This document shows positions 35,293 through 44,679 of a stretch of 64,000 nucleotides of DNA, piece by piece; position 1 is the first letter of the stretch, and each line of letters starts with the position of its first letter. The notes beneath the pieces are model-generated. The model was given only the letters and a program-made list of their open reading frames with translations. It was not told where the DNA came from and did no database searches. The stretch lies in the NCBI RefSeq assembly GCF_022867865.1, contig NZ_JALIEC010000002.1, positions 620,001-684,000 of the forward strand, given 5' to 3'. The position numbers and the translations under genes are program-made. This DNA is from Phaeobacter sp. J2-8 (lineage in GTDB: Bacteria > Pseudomonadota > Alphaproteobacteria > Rhodobacterales > Rhodobacteraceae).

Positions 35293-37917
35293 TTACGCCG
35301 GCGCAAGCATGCGGGTCACCATTTCGGTTGTATCGCGGCTCAACCCTTTGGTCGCGGCGATCCGTTCCAATGCCGCGCGCGCATGGGTCTGGTGCGCATC
35401 ATCATACCGCCGCCATGTCTGGAACAGCGCACACATCCGCGCCGTGGTCTGCGGATTGCGGGCATCCAGTTCAATCAGCTTGTCCGCCATCAGCGCATAC
35501 CCCCGGCCCGATCCATGGTGGAACCCGGCATGGTTCATGCCCAAGGCCCCCATCACCGCCCGGAAGCGGTTGGGATTGGTCAGGGTGAAATCGGCATGTT
35601 CGCTCAGCGCGCGGGCGACATCCGCAGCCTTGTCCGGGGCGGCATGGGCGACCTGAAGACCAAACCATTTGTCCATCACCAGGCGGTCATTGCGCCATTG
35701 ATCGTAAAACGCCTGCAACTCTGCCTCGCCCTTGCCCGCAATCAACAGGCTGGACAGCGCCGAAAGCTGCAATGTCATATTGTCGGCGCGACCATATTGT
35801 TCGCCCGCCTGGGCCCCGCCATCAATCCGGCTGAGCAGTCCCAGAACGGCGCTCGCCAGATCACGTTTGCCGACCTGGGCAAAATCGGGACTATACGGCG
35901 CATCCACCTGATTTTCCGCATAGATCACGGGCAGCAGATCCTGCAAATGCTCGGCCAGCCGCAGTTTCAGCGCCTCATGCGCCTGGTAAATCGCCTCTGG
36001 GTCCGGCGTGATGCCCTGATCATGGACCGCCTGCGCAATCTCGGACTGGCCGGGCAAGGTCATGATCTGCGCACGCAACGACGGGTCAAGATCCCGGTCG
36101 CGCAGCACCGCCTTGATCCCGTCAAGGAAGTCGGAATCCGGCTGTTTGTCCCCCGTCACCATATCCAGAAGCGTCGCGCGGCTCAGATTTCGCCCCGCCT
36201 CCCATCGGTTGAACGGGTCGGTGTCATGCGCCAGAAGAAAGGCGTTTTCGGCGTTGGGCAGCACGCGATCAAGGATCACCGGCGCGGAAAAATCCCGCAG
36301 GATCGAGGGCACCGGTTTGGCCGCCAGACCGTCAAAAGAGAAGACCTGCTCCGCTTCGGTCATTTCCAGAACCTGCGTTTTGCGCACCTCGTCGCCGTTT
36401 GCTCCCAAAAGACCGACGGCAATCGGAATGACCTGCGGCAGCTTGGTCGCCTGCCCCGGTGTCGGGCGGGTGTCCTGGCGGAAGGTCAGCGTATAGGTGC
36501 CTGTGCCGCGCTGGTCCAGATCCGGGGCCAGATCCGGGCCCAGATCCGGGGTCTCACCGGGCGTTCCGGCTTCGGTCCAGGCTTCGGTCACGGTCAACCG
36601 CGGTGTGCCCGATTGCGAATACCATCGCTTGAACTGCGACAGATCCCGTCCGGTGGTGTCTTCAAAGACCTTCAACCAGTCCTCGATGGTACAGGCCTCG
36701 CCGTCATGCCGGTCGAAATAGAGGTCCACTGCCTTGTAATAGGCCGCATCCCCCACCAGACGCTTCAACATGCCGATCACCTCGGCCCCTTTTTCATAGA
36801 CCGTGGCGGTATAGAAGTTGTTGATCTCCTGAAAGCTTTCCGGGCGCACCGGGTGCGACAGCGGACCGTTGTCCTCGGGGAACTGGCGGGCGCGCAGATC
36901 CTTTGCGTCGTCGATCCGCTTGACCGGCGCAGAGCGCATGTCAGACGTGAACTGTGCATCGCGGAACACCGTCAGCCCCTCTTTCAGGCAAAGCTGAAAC
37001 CAATCGCGACAGGTGATGCGGTTGCCGGTCCAGTTGTGGAAATACTCATGCGCGATGATCGCTTCGATGCGCTCGAAGTTCATGTCGGTCGCGGTTTCCG
37101 GGCTGGCCAGAACGGCGGAGGAGTTGAAGACGTTCAGCCCCTTGTTCTCCATCGCGCCCATGTTGAAATCATCGACCGCCACAATGTTGAAAATGTCGAG
37201 ATCATATTCGCGACCATAGACATCCTCGTCCCATTTCATCGACTTTTTCAGCGCCTCCATGCCGAAGGCGCATTTGTTGATGTCATCAGCGCGCACCCAG
37301 ATGTTCAGCTCGACCTCGCGGCCATTCATGGTGGTGAAATGATCCGGGTGGTTGACCAAATCGCCCGCAACCAGCGCAAAAAGATAGGCCAGCTTGGGCC
37401 AGGGATCATGCCATTCGGCAAAACCCGCGCCGGACGCGCCCTTGTTGCCATTGGACAGCATCACCGGCACATCGCCTTCGACCCGGACGGTAAAGACCGA
37501 CATCACGTCGGGCCGGTCGGGGTAGAAGGTGATCTTGCGAAAGCCCTCGGCCTCGCATTGGGTGCAATACATGCCGCCCGACATATACAAACCTTCAAGC
37601 GCAGTGTTGTTGCCGGGGTCAATCTCGACCTCGGCCTCCCAGGTGAACGGCCCATCCGGCACGGGACAGGTCAGCCCCTTGTCCGTCACTTCCGGCGAAA
37701 CGGCCGTGCCATTGATCCCGGCGGAAATCAGCTTCAGCTCCTCGCCATGCAGGAAAAATGTCCGGTCTGTCGCATCCGGGTTGGGCACAAACCGGATCTT
37801 CGACAGCACGCGGGTGGCATGCGGCGCCAGACGAAACGTCAGATCGACGCTTTCGACCGTGAAACCGAAAGGGGTGTAATCTTTGAGGTAGATGGTTGTG
37901 GGGGATGCGTCGTTCAT
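35293..37917 (-). CDS. pepN: Aminopeptidase N (M1 family)
   Basis: Zinc aminopeptidase that removes N-terminal residues from peptides in the cytosol. GAMENKGLNVFN binds the substrate N-terminus. HEYFHNWTGNR is the HEXXH zinc site, with the third ligand Glu in LKEGLTVFRDAQF. It has 874 residues, like E. coli PepN. A 12-base sequence repeated three times (36516-36551) encodes PDLGPDLAPDLD in a linker after the catalytic domain. It is a single gene, 235 bases upstream of the acyltransferase on the same strand. Confidence 0.96.
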   Translation of the reverse strand: MNDASPTTIYLKDYTPFGFTVESVDLTFRLAPHATRVLSKIRFVPNPDATDRTFFLHGEELKLISAGINGTAVSPEVTDKGLTCPVPDGPFTWEAEVEIDPGNNTALEGLYMSGGMYCTQCEAEGFRKITFYPDRPDVMSVFTVRVEGDVPVMLSNGNKGASGAGFAEWHDPWPKLAYLFALVAGDLVNHPDHFTTMNGREVELNIWVRADDINKCAFGMEALKKSMKWDEDVYGREYDLDIFNIVAVDDFNMGAMENKGLNVFNSSAVLASPETATDMNFERIEAIIAHEYFHNWTGNRITCRDWFQLCLKEGLTVFRDAQFTSDMRSAPVKRIDDAKDLRARQFPEDNGPLSHPVRPESFQEINNFYTATVYEKGAEVIGMLKRLVGDAAYYKAVDLYFDRHDGEACTIEDWLKVFEDTTGRDLSQFKRWYSQSGTPRLTVTEAWTEAGTPGETPDLGPDLAPDLDQRGTGTYTLTFRQDTRPTPGQATKLPQVIPIAVGLLGANGDEVRKTQVLEMTEAEQVFSFDGLAAKPVPSILRDFSAPVILDRVLPNAENAFLLAHDTDPFNRWEAGRNLSRATLLDMVTGDKQPDSDFLDGIKAVLRDRDLDPSLRAQIMTLPGQSEIAQAVHDQGITPDPEAIYQAHEALKLRLAEHLQDLLPVIYAENQVDAPYSPDFAQVGKRDLASAVLGLLSRIDGGAQAGEQYGRADNMTLQLSALSSLLIAGKGEAELQAFYDQWRNDRLVMDKWFGLQVAHAAPDKAADVARALSEHADFTLTNPNRFRAVMGALGMNHAGFHHGSGRGYALMADKLIELDARNPQTTARMCALFQTWRRYDDAHQTHARAALERIAATKGLSRDTTEMVTRMLAPA
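36516..36551. repeat. Three tandem 12-base units inside pepN
   Basis: CCAGATCCGGGG, CCAGATCCGGGC and CCAGATCCGGGG lie head to tail and add the four-residue unit PDLG/A in frame. Copy number can change by slippage without breaking the reading frame. Confidence 0.75.
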
Positions 37918-38093
37918 CGGATGCCTGTTGCCTGGGGGGGTTCCTCAGCAACCTAGGGCGTCGTCACGCCCGCCACAACCAGCGGCGCTCAATCGGTTTC
38001 GACAATTGCCGCCAATTTGCCAAGCGTTTGATCCCCCACGGCTTCGGGCGCGCGTTGGGCCCGCCCGCCCCCAATCAAGCGGCGCGGATCCCT

Positions 38094-38561
38094 CTATTTC
38101 AATCCCTGGGCATAGGTGACCAATTGATCCACCACCGTGCCCCAGCCGTCATAGAAGCCCATGCTTTCATGCACACGCGCCTTTTCCGGATTGCGGTGCC
38201 GGGCAGTGGCGGTATAGATCGTGCCGCCATCCGAGGACGCCTCAAGATCAAGGATCGCGGTCATGAACGGGTCCGGCGCAGGTTTCCAGCCTTCGGAATA
38301 GCCATCGGTAAACACCAATCGCCGTTCGGGGACAATTTCCAGAAACACGCCCGTGTTGGCCATTTCATTGCCCTCGACCTCAAATCTGGTGTTGAACCGC
38401 CCGCCAACCCGCAAATCAATCTCGCATCCCGTGACCTTGTGCGGACGTGGCACAAAGAAGTGTTTGATATGTTCGGGCGTGGTCCAACATTCCCAGATCA
38501 GCGCCACAGGCACCGGCAAGGTCCGGGTGAAGGTCAGGTCGGTATCGGGGTCAAGGATCAT
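38094..38561 (-). CDS. SRPBCC (AHSA1-like) domain protein
   Basis: A 155-residue START-like ligand-binding protein. FTRTLPVPVALIWECWTTPEH and FFVPRPHKV are typical of the AHSA1/YndB subgroup, as is MGFYDGWGTVVDQL. The start overlaps the arsR stop by 11 bases. ArsR-AHSA1 pairs are common; the repressor controls the pair and the SRPBCC protein is thought to bind a small hydrophobic ligand, as yet unknown. Confidence 0.88.
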   Translation of the reverse strand: MILDPDTDLTFTRTLPVPVALIWECWTTPEHIKHFFVPRPHKVTGCEIDLRVGGRFNTRFEVEGNEMANTGVFLEIVPERRLVFTDGYSEGWKPAPDPFMTAILDLEASSDGGTIYTATARHRNPEKARVHESMGFYDGWGTVVDQLVTYAQGLK

Positions 38562-38898
38562 TCTCGCGTTCCTCCATAAGGGTCAAAACATAATCGTCAA
38601 AACGATCCAGCCGCCCGGCCCAGACCGCGCGCTGCGCCTCCAGCCAATGAAGCGCCGGGGTGATCGCCGCGCCCTGCATTTCGCAGATCCGGCTGCGGCC
38701 CTCCTTATGGGTCGCAATCAATCCGGCGCTTTCCAGCCGGGTGATATGCGCCATGAAGGACGGCAGCGCCATGTCGTGATGGCCATGCAATTCACCCACG
38801 CTGGCCGGCCCCCGTGCAAGCCGGGTCAGGATATCGCGCCGGGTCGGTTCGCCCAGCGCGGTGAAAAGCGCATCGAGGGATGGATCATGCTTAGCCAT
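38551..38898 (-). CDS. ArsR/SmtB-family transcriptional regulator
   Basis: A 115-residue winged-helix repressor. The motif LFTALGEPTRRDILTRLARG starts the domain, and ELHGHHDMALPSFMAHITRLESAGLI is the recognition helix region. It has no clear metal-binding CxC, as expected for ArsR proteins paired with AHSA1 genes. The ATG at 38898 lies only 8 bases after a good -10 box, so the mRNA may be nearly leaderless. It diverges from glcB. Confidence 0.88.
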   Translation of the reverse strand: MAKHDPSLDALFTALGEPTRRDILTRLARGPASVGELHGHHDMALPSFMAHITRLESAGLIATHKEGRSRICEMQGAAITPALHWLEAQRAVWAGRLDRFDDYVLTLMEERENDP

Positions 38899-38934
38899 AT
38901 CCCTAAGTATTAGCCTCCTTTCCGCGCACGTCAA
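38890..38934 (-). promoter_or_regulatory. Promoter and self-operator candidate of the arsR-AHSA1 pair
   Basis: On the minus strand TTGACG, a 16-base spacer and TAATAC end 8 bases before the start codon. The inverted repeat CTTAG-CCATATCC-CTAAG (38890-38907) covers the -10 edge and the start codon, which fits autorepression. Confidence 0.5.
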
Positions 38935-38993
38935 GAAAACTTAGCGACTCCCCTAACCTTCTGGACCCTACTCATTCCCGGGTAACATCAGCC

Positions 38994-39009
38994 GAATACA
39001 ACTGCATTC
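38994..39009. promoter_or_regulatory. GAATAC-AACT-GCATTC site upstream of malate synthase
   Basis: The near-perfect palindrome GAATRC-N4-GYATTC lies between divergent arsR and glcB, about 130 bases before the glcB start. It resembles the site at 30604. It probably binds a dimeric regulator such as a GntR type; the family is a guess. Confidence 0.45.
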
Positions 39010-39137
39010 TTCGTAAAAACCGAAAGGTGCATCTCTCTGCCGCCAGTGCCACGCCGCTTGCCCGCCTGCCCGCAATTGGCTTAGGAAAGTGGTATACCAT
39101 CGCGCACGGTCACGGCACCGTATCAAAGGGGACAACC

Positions 39138-41285
39138 ATGACGACAAGAGTGGACCGGGCCGGATTGGCCGTGGACAAGATTCTGGCAGATTTCATCGAG
39201 GCACAGGCCCTGCCCGGCACCGGGATTGATGCGGACAGCTTCTGGACCGGCCTGTCGGAGCTGGCGCATGATCTGGGCCCGAAAAACCGTGCCCTGCTGG
39301 ACAAACGCGCCGATCTTCAGGACCAGATCGACGCCTGGCACAAAGGCCGGGCCAACCAGCCGCATAATGCCAAAGCGTACAAGGCGTTTCTGGAACAGAT
39401 CGGCTATCTCCTGCCCGAGGGCGAGGCATTTGAAATCGACACCACCAATGTCGATCCCGAGATCGCGCTGGTCCCCGGCCCGCAGCTGGTGGTGCCAATC
39501 ACCAATGCCCGCTTTGCGCTGAATGCTGCAAATGCGCGCTGGGGCTCGCTTTATGATGCTTTTTACGGCACCGACGCCATGGGCACGCTGCCACCCAAAG
39601 GTGGCTACGACAAAGGTCACGGCGCACGGGTTGTCGCCCGCGCGCGGGTGTTTCTGGATCAGGCGTTCCCGATCACGGGCGCCAGCCATGCGGATGCGCG
39701 GCGTTATCATGTGCAGGATGGCGCGTTGTTGGTCGATGACCTGCCCCTGGCGGATCCGTCGAAATTCGCCGGCTATCGCGGCCACCCGCAAGCGCCGGAT
39801 GCCGTTTTGCTGTGCAATCACGGTCTGCATGTCGAATTGGTATTTGACCGCACCCACGTGATCGGGGCCCGCGATCAGGCCGGTCTGGCCGATCTGGTGA
39901 TCGAAAGCGCAATGTCGGCGATCATGGACTGCGAAGACAGCGTTGCCTGTGTGGATGGCGAAGACAAGGTCACGGCCTATGCCAATTGGCTGGGCCTGAT
40001 GCGCGGCGATCTGGAGGCGCGGTTTCAGAAAGGCGGCAAGACACATACCCGCAAGCTGAACGAAGACCGGACCTATACCGCGCCGGACGGATCGGATCTG
40101 ACGATCAAGGGCCGCGCCCTGCTTTGGGTGCGCAACGTCGGCCATCTGATGACCAACCCCGCCATTCTGACCCGCGACGGCAATGAGATCTATGAAGGTC
40201 TGATGGATGCCATGATCACCGTGCTGATTGCCAAACATGATCTGGCGCGCGACAGCGGCAATTCGGTGCATGGCTCGGTCTATATCGTAAAGCCCAAGAT
40301 GCACGGCCCCGAAGAAGTGGCCTTTGCCAATGAAATCTTTGGCCGGGTCGAACAGGCGCTGGATCTGCCGACCAATACCGTCAAGATCGGCATCATGGAC
40401 GAAGAACGTCGCACCACCGTCAACCTCAAGGAATGCATTCGCGCGGCGAAATCGCGGGTCGCCTTTATCAACACTGGCTTTCTGGATCGCACCGGCGATG
40501 AAATCCACACCTCGATGGAGGCCGGGCCGTTTTCGCGCAAGGATTTCATCAAGCGCAAGGGCTGGATCGGCGGGTACGAAAACCAGAACGTCGATGTCGG
40601 GTTGGAATGCGGGCTGCAAGGCAAGGCGCAGATCGGCAAAGGCATGTGGGCGATGCCCGATGCCATGGCGGCGATGCTGGAGGCCAAGATCGAACACCCG
40701 AAATCCGGGGCAAACTGCGCCTGGGTGCCCTCGCCCACGGCGGCAACATTGCATGCGCTGCATTACCATGCGGTCGATGTGATGGCGGTTCAGAACAAGC
40801 TGAAGGCAGGCGGCCGTCGCGGCTTTGTCGAAACCATTCTGGACATTCCTCTGGCCAGCTACCGAATGTGGGGCGAGGATCAGATCGCACGCGAAGTGGA
40901 AAACAACGCCCAAGGCATTCTGGGCTATGTGGTGCGCTGGATTGATCAGGGCGTCGGCTGTTCCAAGGTGCCGGACATCAATGATGTCGCATTGATGGAA
41001 GACCGCGCCACCTGTCGCATCTCTGCCCAGCATATCGCCAACTGGCTGCACCATGGCATCGTCAGCGAGGCCCAGGTGCGCGCCGCGATGGAGAAGATGG
41101 CCGCCGTGGTCGATGGCCAGAACGCAGGCGATCCGGCCTATACCGCGATGGCGCCGGGGTTCGACGGCATCGCCTATCGGGCGGCCTGTGATCTGGTGTT
41201 CCTGGGGCGCGAACAACCCTCGGGCTATACCGAACCGGTGCTGCACGCCCGCAGGCTTGAACTAAAGGCCGCGCAACAGGGATAA
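39138..41285 (+). CDS. glcB: Malate synthase G
   Basis: Condenses glyoxylate and acetyl-CoA to malate in the cytosol, feeding C2 units into the TCA cycle. It has 715 residues, the length of isoform G (isoform A is about 530). Typical segments are [16 protein letters not shown], with acidic residues near the Mg site, and [24 protein letters not shown] 39138 has AAAGGGGAC upstream; the longer open frame lacks similarity. A strong terminator follows. Neither isocitrate lyase nor glycolate oxidase lies in the window. Confidence 0.96.
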   Translation: MTTRVDRAGLAVDKILADFIEAQALPGTGIDADSFWTGLSELAHDLGPKNRALLDKRADLQDQIDAWHKGRANQPHNAKAYKAFLEQIGYLLPEGEAFEIDTTNVDPEIALVPGPQLVVPITNARFALNAANARWGSLYDAFYGTDAMGTLPPKGGYDKGHGARVVARARVFLDQAFPITGASHADARRYHVQDGALLVDDLPLADPSKFAGYRGHPQAPDAVLLCNHGLHVELVFDRTHVIGARDQAGLADLVIESAMSAIMDCEDSVACVDGEDKVTAYANWLGLMRGDLEARFQKGGKTHTRKLNEDRTYTAPDGSDLTIKGRALLWVRNVGHLMTNPAILTRDGNEIYEGLMDAMITVLIAKHDLARDSGNSVHGSVYIVKPKMHGPEEVAFANEIFGRVEQALDLPTNTVKIGIMDEERRTTVNLKECIRAAKSRVAFINTGFLDRTGDEIHTSMEAGPFSRKDFIKRKGWIGGYENQNVDVGLECGLQGKAQIGKGMWAMPDAMAAMLEAKIEHPKSGANCAWVPSPTAATLHALHYHAVDVMAVQNKLKAGGRRGFVETILDIPLASYRMWGEDQIAREVENNAQGILGYVVRWIDQGVGCSKVPDINDVALMEDRATCRISAQHIANWLHHGIVSEAQVRAAMEKMAAVVDGQNAGDPAYTAMAPGFDGIAYRAACDLVFLGREQPSGYTEPVLHARRLELKAAQQG

Positions 41286-41296
41286 GTCCCGAACCT

Positions 41297-41333
41297 GTCG
41301 TCGTTTGACCGGAACGTCGTCGTTTGACCGGAA
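41297..41333. repeat. 18-base sequence repeated in tandem
   Basis: GTCGTCGTTTGACCGGAA occurs twice with one base between (41297-41314 and 41316-41333), just after glcB and before its terminator. TTTGACC could act as a -35 element, but no -10 follows. The purpose is unknown. Confidence 0.7.
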
Positions 41334-41336
41334 TAG

Positions 41337-41368
41337 AGAGATGCGCATTTTTTGCGCATCTCTTTTTT
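41337..41368 (+). terminator. Rho-independent terminator of glcB
   Basis: AGAGATGCGCA-TTTTT-TGCGCATCTCT is an 11-base perfect stem followed by six T in all. It is the clearest intrinsic terminator in the window. Confidence 0.93.
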
Positions 41369-41474
41369 GCTTTTGGCCAAAGCACAGAAATGCACAGCCG
41401 CTCTGCGATCGGGGCCGTTGTCAATGCCGCCAGACGCGCCTTATATTGACGTGACACCCGCAAAGAGGACGCAA

Positions 41475-42251
41475 ATGGCCCGCCCCATCGTCGGCATTAT
41501 CAGCAACCAGCACCTGATCAACGATCAATATCCCGCCCATGCCGGTGGGACGATGAATTCCGAGGCGATTGCGCGGGTGTCCGATTGCATCCCGCTGCTG
41601 ATCCCCGCAGATCCAACGCTGGTTTCGGTAGCCGAATTGATGGAAACCTGTGACGGTTTTCTGCTGACCGGCGGGCGGCCCAATGTCCATCCGGCAGAAT
41701 ATGGCGAGGACGCGACCGAGGCGCATGGCGCTTTTGACCGGGCGCGCGATGCAATCACCCTGCCCCTGGTACGGGCCTGCGTCGAGCGTGGGCAGCCCTT
41801 CCTTGGGATTTGTCGTGGCTATCAGGAAGTGGCGGTTGCCATGGGCAGCACTCTGCACCCTGAAATTCGCGATATTCCGGGCCGGATGAACCACCGCATG
41901 CCGCCCGATGGCACCATGGAAGAAAAATTTGCCCTGCGCCATGTGGTGCGCTTTACCCAGGATGGCCGGTTTCACCGTCTGATGGGCGCGCAGGAGGTGA
42001 TGACAAATACATTGCATGGTCAGGGTGTGATGCAGGCTGGAAAACGGTTTGTGATTGATGGCCGCGCGCCGGATGACACGCCCGAGGCCGCCTATATCGC
42101 TGATGCGCCGGGCTTTACGCTGTCGGTGCAATGGCATCCCGAATGGGATGCGGCGAATGATCCGGTCTCGCGCCCGCTGTTTACCGCCTTTGGCGATGCG
42201 GTGCGCGCCTGGGCCACGGGACAGCGCAGCCCGCAACTCGCCAGCGTTTGA
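41475..42251 (+). CDS. Gamma-glutamyl-gamma-aminobutyrate hydrolase family (peptidase C26)
   Basis: Class I glutamine-amidotransferase-like hydrolase, 258 residues from ATG 41475. The nucleophile Cys is in FLGICRGYQEVAVAMG, and the His-Glu pair is in VQWHPEWDA. GFLLTGGRPNVHP precedes them. Related enzymes (PuuD) split gamma-glutamyl-GABA in putrescine breakdown, but no other puu gene is adjacent, so the substrate is uncertain. It is convergent with the transglycosylase gene. Confidence 0.9.
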   Translation: MARPIVGIISNQHLINDQYPAHAGGTMNSEAIARVSDCIPLLIPADPTLVSVAELMETCDGFLLTGGRPNVHPAEYGEDATEAHGAFDRARDAITLPLVRACVERGQPFLGICRGYQEVAVAMGSTLHPEIRDIPGRMNHRMPPDGTMEEKFALRHVVRFTQDGRFHRLMGAQEVMTNTLHGQGVMQAGKRFVIDGRAPDDTPEAAYIADAPGFTLSVQWHPEWDAANDPVSRPLFTAFGDAVRAWATGQRSPQLASV

Positions 42252-42301
42252 AATTCAACGCCCGAAATTCAGTATCTGAAACCCGCTAGATTTGGCTCTG
42301 C

Positions 42302-43132
42302 CTAGGGCTGGGTCTGCGGCGGCCATGGCACCGGGCGCAGCCGGGGCCGGGTCACACCGATGGGCACGCAGTAGCTTTGCTGACGCAGCCATTGGGACAT
42401 ATCCCGCCGTTTCGCAGCCGAGCGCATCGGCCCCCAATCCGCCGCCACACCGCGCCAGCGGCTGTCGCGGATGGAAATCGCCTGATCACGGGTCACCGTG
42501 CGGGCCATGATCCGCAACGCACAGGAGAGATTGGCCGCACCATCGGTCAGCGCCACACCACTGCGCGCGCGACAGCCGAAATGTTGCGCCGTACCGGGCA
42601 GAATCTGCAACAGCCCATACCACCGCCCGCCACCGCCCACCGCATCGGGGCGATAGGTGCTTTCGTGTTTCGCCAAAGCCGAGGCAAACCCGGCCCAGAA
42701 TGCGGCACGTCGTTCGGGGGAATTGTCGCGATAGGCCGGGCACCATTCGGCAATATCGCGGGGCACCACATCGACCAGCGGGCTGGCATGGCCCCGGAGC
42801 GCGCTCAGCATGCTGGCCGTCCAAGCCGCCGATTCGGGGCGGGACCGCCAGCGCGTGGCCGGCAAAACCATTTTTCGGATCTTCGGGCGCGGGCTGGTCT
42901 TTGGGGCGCGCGCACTTGCCCCAACAGTCACATTTGCTGCCATATTCGGGGTGGAAACCGGCCCTGCGGGTGGCCGTGTCACCGCGTCAGACTGGCTCAG
43001 CGCAATATGTGGCAGCGGAAAAAGCACAAGAAACATGCAGAGACCAAGGCGAAATCGCCGAAATTTGCCCGAACCGGGCCGTTTCGACAAACCTTTGCCG
43101 CAAATCCCATGGGAACACACTGTTTCTGCCAT
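42302..43132 (-). CDS. Lytic transglycosylase (SLT domain)
   Basis: Exported muramidase-like protein. The catalytic Glu is in ALAKHESTYRPDAVG, followed by WYGLLQILPGTAQHFGC and, later, NLSCALRIMA. A signal-anchor LCMFLVLFPLPHIALSQ lies after an unusually long basic N-terminus (about 28 residues from ATG 43132). The true start may be nearer the hydrophobic stretch, or at 43177. Residues after it are Pro/Arg/Lys-rich before the catalytic domain. It cleaves peptidoglycan between MurNAc and GlcNAc by family. Confidence 0.82.
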   Translation of the reverse strand: MAETVCSHGICGKGLSKRPGSGKFRRFRLGLCMFLVLFPLPHIALSQSDAVTRPPAGPVSTPNMAANVTVGASARAPKTSPRPKIRKMVLPATRWRSRPESAAWTASMLSALRGHASPLVDVVPRDIAEWCPAYRDNSPERRAAFWAGFASALAKHESTYRPDAVGGGGRWYGLLQILPGTAQHFGCRARSGVALTDGAANLSCALRIMARTVTRDQAISIRDSRWRGVAADWGPMRSAAKRRDMSQWLRQQSYCVPIGVTRPRLRPVPWPPQTQP

Positions 43133-43411
43133 TCTCTTTCGCCAAACCGCCACGGCAATGCCCCAAATACCCGCCAAGTTGACCCAACCACTAAGTCCAA
43201 CCAGAGAAACTTATCCAGATGTTCGCATTGCTGAAACCCATTTCCAAACACGTCGGCGCTGTTTTGCAGCGTTCGGCCTGGCGCGACGCCCTGTGCAACA
43301 TCCGCGAAATCCACCGCCCGGACGTCAGGCTCTGCTCGGTCTGGTCTGGGCAGTTCCTCTGGCTTTGGGCAGAAAAAGACCGGCGCAGGCACCCCCGACG
43401 CGCAGCGGGCA

Positions 43412-44560
43412 TTGGCCGTTTCGCCGGATCTTCTGGCGCAACTGGGTCGCCCCTTGCAGACCCAAAGCGCCGAGCGCGACATCTGTCAGTCGCTGTTCAA
43501 CCGCGGACGCAATCTGGCGCGTCAGGAAGATTGGGCCGGGCTGGCAAATCTGATCGCCGCCAATGACCGCGCCCGCGCCACCACCCCATCCGGGGCCCCG
43601 ATCAGTGAAATTCTGGCGGTTGGCGCACGGTCTGACCTGAGCCGGGCCTTGCTCAGCGTGTCCGAAGCCGGGGCATTGTCCCCCAATCACCCCATGCTGG
43701 CCGGGCTGGAGGCCCTTGACCACAGCCTGGGCGAACACCGTGACACCGCAACCTGCGCGGCGCTTCTGGCCCTGGCCCATATGGATGCCGGTTGGGCCTG
43801 GTACAAGCAGGGCTGGCAACGCGGCCTGCCCGAACAACATGTCGCCGCCTTTCAACATTCCTTCTCGCGCGCGGCGCAAAATCTGGCGCCCTTCTCGCCC
43901 GCAATGGAAGATTCGCCTTTTCTGGCCTCTGCCCGCTGCGGCCTTTTGGCCGGAATTGCCGATGCAGATCGCCGGGTCAGCGAGGATTTTCGCGCCCTGA
44001 TCGCGCTTGCACCGCAAATGCCCGGACATATGCGGGCCTATGGTCTGCACCTTTTGCCGCGCTGGTTCGGCAGCTATGCCAAGCTGGAGGTCGAGGCCCG
44101 CCAAATCGCCGCCCAGACCCAGCCGAAATGGGGCGCGGGCGGCTATGCCTGGGTCTATATGGACGCCTTGTTGCAGGATCCGGCGACCTTTGCCTTTCTT
44201 GACATCGACTTCTTTCTCGAAGGTCTGACCGACATTCATCAGGCCACAGGATGCCAGCATATGACCAACCTGCTGGCCGCCTATCTGTCGCATATGCTGC
44301 TGCAAAGCGGCACCGCCGGACCGGACAGCAGCCAGCGCCGCGCCCTGACCCGCCATCGCGACCGGTTGATCCGTGACGAAATGACCGAAACCCATTCCTG
44401 GGTCTGGTCCATATTGGACACCGGGTATGGCACCCCCGGCGCGGACCATCTGACGCAGACCACAGCCGATGCCGGGCTGGGTCAGGCCTGGGCCGCAATC
44501 AGCACCGCCCTGTCGCGCGACCTGCGCCGCCTGCATTCCGGTGCGCAACCCGCGCAATAG
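43412..44560 (+). CDS. Conserved-looking protein of unknown function; N-terminus uncertain
   Basis: About 382 residues, rich in Ala and Leu and mainly helical, with helix-repeat character (for example MLAGLEALDHSLGEHRDTAT). WGAGGYAWVYMDALLQDP and the preceding HLLPRWFGSYAKLEVEARQ look like conserved blocks. The first start codon offered is TTG at 43412, but the same frame is open for at least 150 bases upstream without ATG. Another frame has an ATG at 43219 (MFALLKPISKHVGAVLQ). An indel near 43370-43390 could join them. No function can be assigned. Confidence 0.65.
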   Translation: MAVSPDLLAQLGRPLQTQSAERDICQSLFNRGRNLARQEDWAGLANLIAANDRARATTPSGAPISEILAVGARSDLSRALLSVSEAGALSPNHPMLAGLEALDHSLGEHRDTATCAALLALAHMDAGWAWYKQGWQRGLPEQHVAAFQHSFSRAAQNLAPFSPAMEDSPFLASARCGLLAGIADADRRVSEDFRALIALAPQMPGHMRAYGLHLLPRWFGSYAKLEVEARQIAAQTQPKWGAGGYAWVYMDALLQDPATFAFLDIDFFLEGLTDIHQATGCQHMTNLLAAYLSHMLLQSGTAGPDSSQRRALTRHRDRLIRDEMTETHSWVWSILDTGYGTPGADHLTQTTADAGLGQAWAAISTALSRDLRRLHSGAQPAQ

Positions 44561-44679
44561 GTCCGCAACTTTCCCCACTGCCCGGCGCATAATGGGCCTG
44601 TCTTGCCCCTTGCCCCGCTTTTGTCCCTGCCCTAGAACCCAGATGTTCTTACCAGACGTTCCAACCGCAGGAGACAGGG

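Noticed and set aside
35044-37956. 970-codon plus-strand open frame opposite pepN
   Set aside because: It is antisense to aminopeptidase N, with shadow-frame composition and no domain.
39123-41246. 707-codon minus-strand frame opposite malate synthase G
   Set aside because: Shadow of glcB; no start signal and no family.
41286-41336. Tandem 18-base repeats after glcB as integration (att) site
   Set aside because: There is no integrase, tRNA or mobile-element gene nearby, and only two adjacent copies.
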